A DNA stretch of 6,330 bases, taken from positions 1 to 6,330 of the forward strand of contig JAQGJY010000343.1 of the NCBI GenBank assembly GCA_028290325.1, in the 5' to 3' direction. The notes below the pieces were generated by a model. The model ran no database searches. It saw only the letters and a list, made by a program, of their open reading frames with translations, and had not been told where the DNA came from. This stretch comes from Tardiphaga sp. (GTDB lineage Bacteria > Pseudomonadota > Alphaproteobacteria > Rhizobiales > Xanthobacteraceae). Shown here in pieces: positions 5,284 through 6,330 of the stretch (position 1 is the first letter of the stretch; each line of letters starts with the position of its first letter). Made by a program: the position numbers and the translations under genes.

Positions 5284-6330
5284 ATGACGGATCGAGATCA
5301 GGACCGACGTTCCAAATCCGACGATGCTTCCGACCGCGATGTGCCGCGGACGAAGGCCGACGCCGATCCGCTTGCCGAGCTGGCGCGATTGATCGGCCAG
5401 ACCGATCCCTTCGCCAATTTTGGACGTGCCAATCCTTCGCATCCGACCCGCCGCACGCAACCGATCGAACCGGCGCCGCAGGCCTATGCCGAACGCGCCG
5501 CCCGTGACCGCGCTGACGAGACGCCGGCGTCGTCCGGCCCGTCATGGATGAAGCATCGCACGTTGCAAAACCGCCCGCCGCTGCCGACGCCGTCGCCTGT
5601 CGAGCCCCAGCAGGTCGATCCCGAATCGGACATCAACGCGACGCAGCACCCGTTGCATCGCTATGCCGCGCAGCAGCCCAGCCATCCATTGCCTGATCAC
5701 GAATCGCCGTCTTTCGCGGCCGATCCGGAGCCCTATCATCAAGAACCTTACGGTCACGCGGCCGCGCATCCCGAGCCGCAATATCAGGACGATCGCTATG
5801 ACGAGGCGCTGTATGGCGCAGCCGAGCCGGCGACCGAGCCGCAATATGCCGAGCAGCACGGTTACAATCCCGGCTACACCAATGACGGCTACGACGATCC
5901 CGACGCCTATGCCGAGCAGCGCAAGCCACGTCGCAAAGGCCTCGTGACCGTTGCCGCCGTGCTGGCGTTGGCTGTGGTTGGCACCGGCGGGGCATTCGCC
6001 TACCGCAACTTCGTCGGCGCGTCGCGCTCCGGCGAACCGCCGGTCATCAAAGCCGATCCCGCGCCGATCAAGGTGGTGCCGCCGACGAATGCGAGCGACA
6101 GCGGCGGAAAGCTGATTCAGGATCGCCGTGCCGTGGGCAACGGCGCTGAAAAGTTGGTGTCGCGCGAGGAGACGCCGGTCGATCCGCGCGATCCCAGCAA
6201 AGCCGGTCCGCGCGTCGTATTTCCGCCGCTCAACGCCAACGGCAATCCGCCGTCGACGTCCAGCGTCTCGCCGGCCAAGCCCTTGACCTCACCGCAGTCC
6301 GCGCCTGGCGACGAGCCGCGCAAGATCAAG
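5284..6330 (+). CDS. SPOR-domain-type single-pass membrane protein, 3'-truncated by the window
   Basis: The frame is open for 349 codons to the last base. From ATG 5284 the protein starts MTDRDQDRR, followed by DPLAELARLIGQTDPFANFG (about 31-50), a motif I associate with SPOR-domain proteins encoded after argS in Bradyrhizobium-like genomes. Residues 1-219 form a hydrophilic region rich in Asp, Glu, Pro, Gln and Tyr, likely disordered. A basic patch RKPRRK (213-218) precedes one hydrophobic segment (about 220-241). The rest is a Pro/Ser/Ala-rich linker. The basic residues before the segment predict a cytoplasmic N-terminus and periplasmic C-terminus. SPOR domains bind denuded peptidoglycan at division sites; that domain would lie downstream and is not visible, so the name rests on architecture and position. 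Other in-frame ATGs are at 5242 and 5275. It may be co-transcribed with argS. Confidence 0.82.
   Translation, partial: MTDRDQDRRSKSDDASDRDVPRTKADADPLAELARLIGQTDPFANFGRANPSHPTRRTQPIEPAPQAYAERAARDRADETPASSGPSWMKHRTLQNRPPLPTPSPVEPQQVDPESDINATQHPLHRYAAQQPSHPLPDHESPSFAADPEPYHQEPYGHAAAHPEPQYQDDRYDEALYGAAEPATEPQYAEQHGYNPGYTNDGYDDPDAYAEQRKPRRKGLVTVAAVLALAVVGTGGAFAYRNFVGASRSGEPPVIKADPAPIKVVPPTNASDSGGKLIQDRRAVGNGAEKLVSREETPVDPRDPSKAGPRVVFPPLNANGNPPSTSSVSPAKPLTSPQSAPGDEPRKIK
5773..5919 (+). repeat. Degenerate 63-bp (21-codon) periodic repeat in the SPOR-type gene
   Basis: The 12-mer GAGCCGCAATAT (Glu-Pro-Gln-Tyr) occurs at 5773-5784 and again exactly 63 bp later at 5836-5847. The 12-mer TATGCCGAGCAG (Tyr-Ala-Glu-Gln) occurs at 5845-5856 and again exactly 63 bp later at 5908-5919. 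This implies two to two-and-a-half diverged 21-codon units just before the membrane segment, with Tyr167, Tyr188 and Tyr209 in register. Confidence 0.5.

Noticed and set aside
5542..5995. Overlapping minus-strand open frames opposite the SPOR-type gene
   Set aside because: The plus-strand frame is continuous to the window end and has a coherent architecture (acidic region, basic patch, membrane segment, linker). The minus frames are Arg-rich with no motifs.
1..6330. Search for CRISPR arrays, tRNA/rRNA genes, insertion-sequence ends, toxin-antitoxin or phage genes
   Set aside because: No regularly spaced direct repeats, no cloverleaf or CCA-type tRNA ends, no transposase-like frame and no target-site duplications were seen; the window is filled by five recognisable genes.

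Overview
The window reads as an ordinary core-chromosome segment of a GC-rich alphaproteobacterium. The proteins and gene order (A-type Fe-S carrier diverging from dgt, then argS, then a SPOR-type membrane protein) resemble the Bradyrhizobium/Rhodopseudomonas/Nitrobacter/Afipia group of the Rhizobiales. This placement rests on remembered protein similarity and gene order, not on a search.

Layout. Positions 1-1693 (+) hold the C-terminal half of an RND multidrug-efflux permease of the MdtB/MdtC-like type; its start lies upstream of the window. Eight bases later, convergent to it, is an erpA-like iron-sulfur cluster insertion gene (1702-2031, -). A 96-bp divergent intergenic region (2032-2127) separates it from dgt (2128-3339, +), an HD-domain dNTP triphosphohydrolase. 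After 47 bp comes argS (3387-5168, +), a complete arginyl-tRNA synthetase with HVGH and KMSK signatures. After about 115 bp an open frame begins (5284, +) that runs off the window end. It encodes a long acidic, Tyr/Gln/Pro-rich cytoplasmic region, one membrane segment and the start of a Pro/Ser-rich periplasmic linker. That is the front part of a SPOR-domain-type cell-envelope protein, whose C-terminal domain would lie beyond the window.

How the genes work together. dgt, argS and the SPOR-type gene are co-directional with modest gaps and could form one transcription unit. In related alphaproteobacteria this block is commonly followed by nagZ, scpA/scpB and tat genes (family knowledge, not visible here). 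The functions are housekeeping: nucleotide-pool control, tRNA charging, envelope/division and Fe-S cofactor delivery. The efflux permease belongs to a separate unit that ends here.

I see no mobile element, CRISPR array, tRNA/rRNA gene, toxin-antitoxin pair or phage remnant, and no convincing evidence of an undescribed system. The most curious items are minor: a 21-codon periodic motif in the SPOR-type protein, an 11-bp palindrome in the erpA/dgt divergent region, and an AT-rich patch near the 3' end of argS. No stretch over 300 bases lacks a gene.
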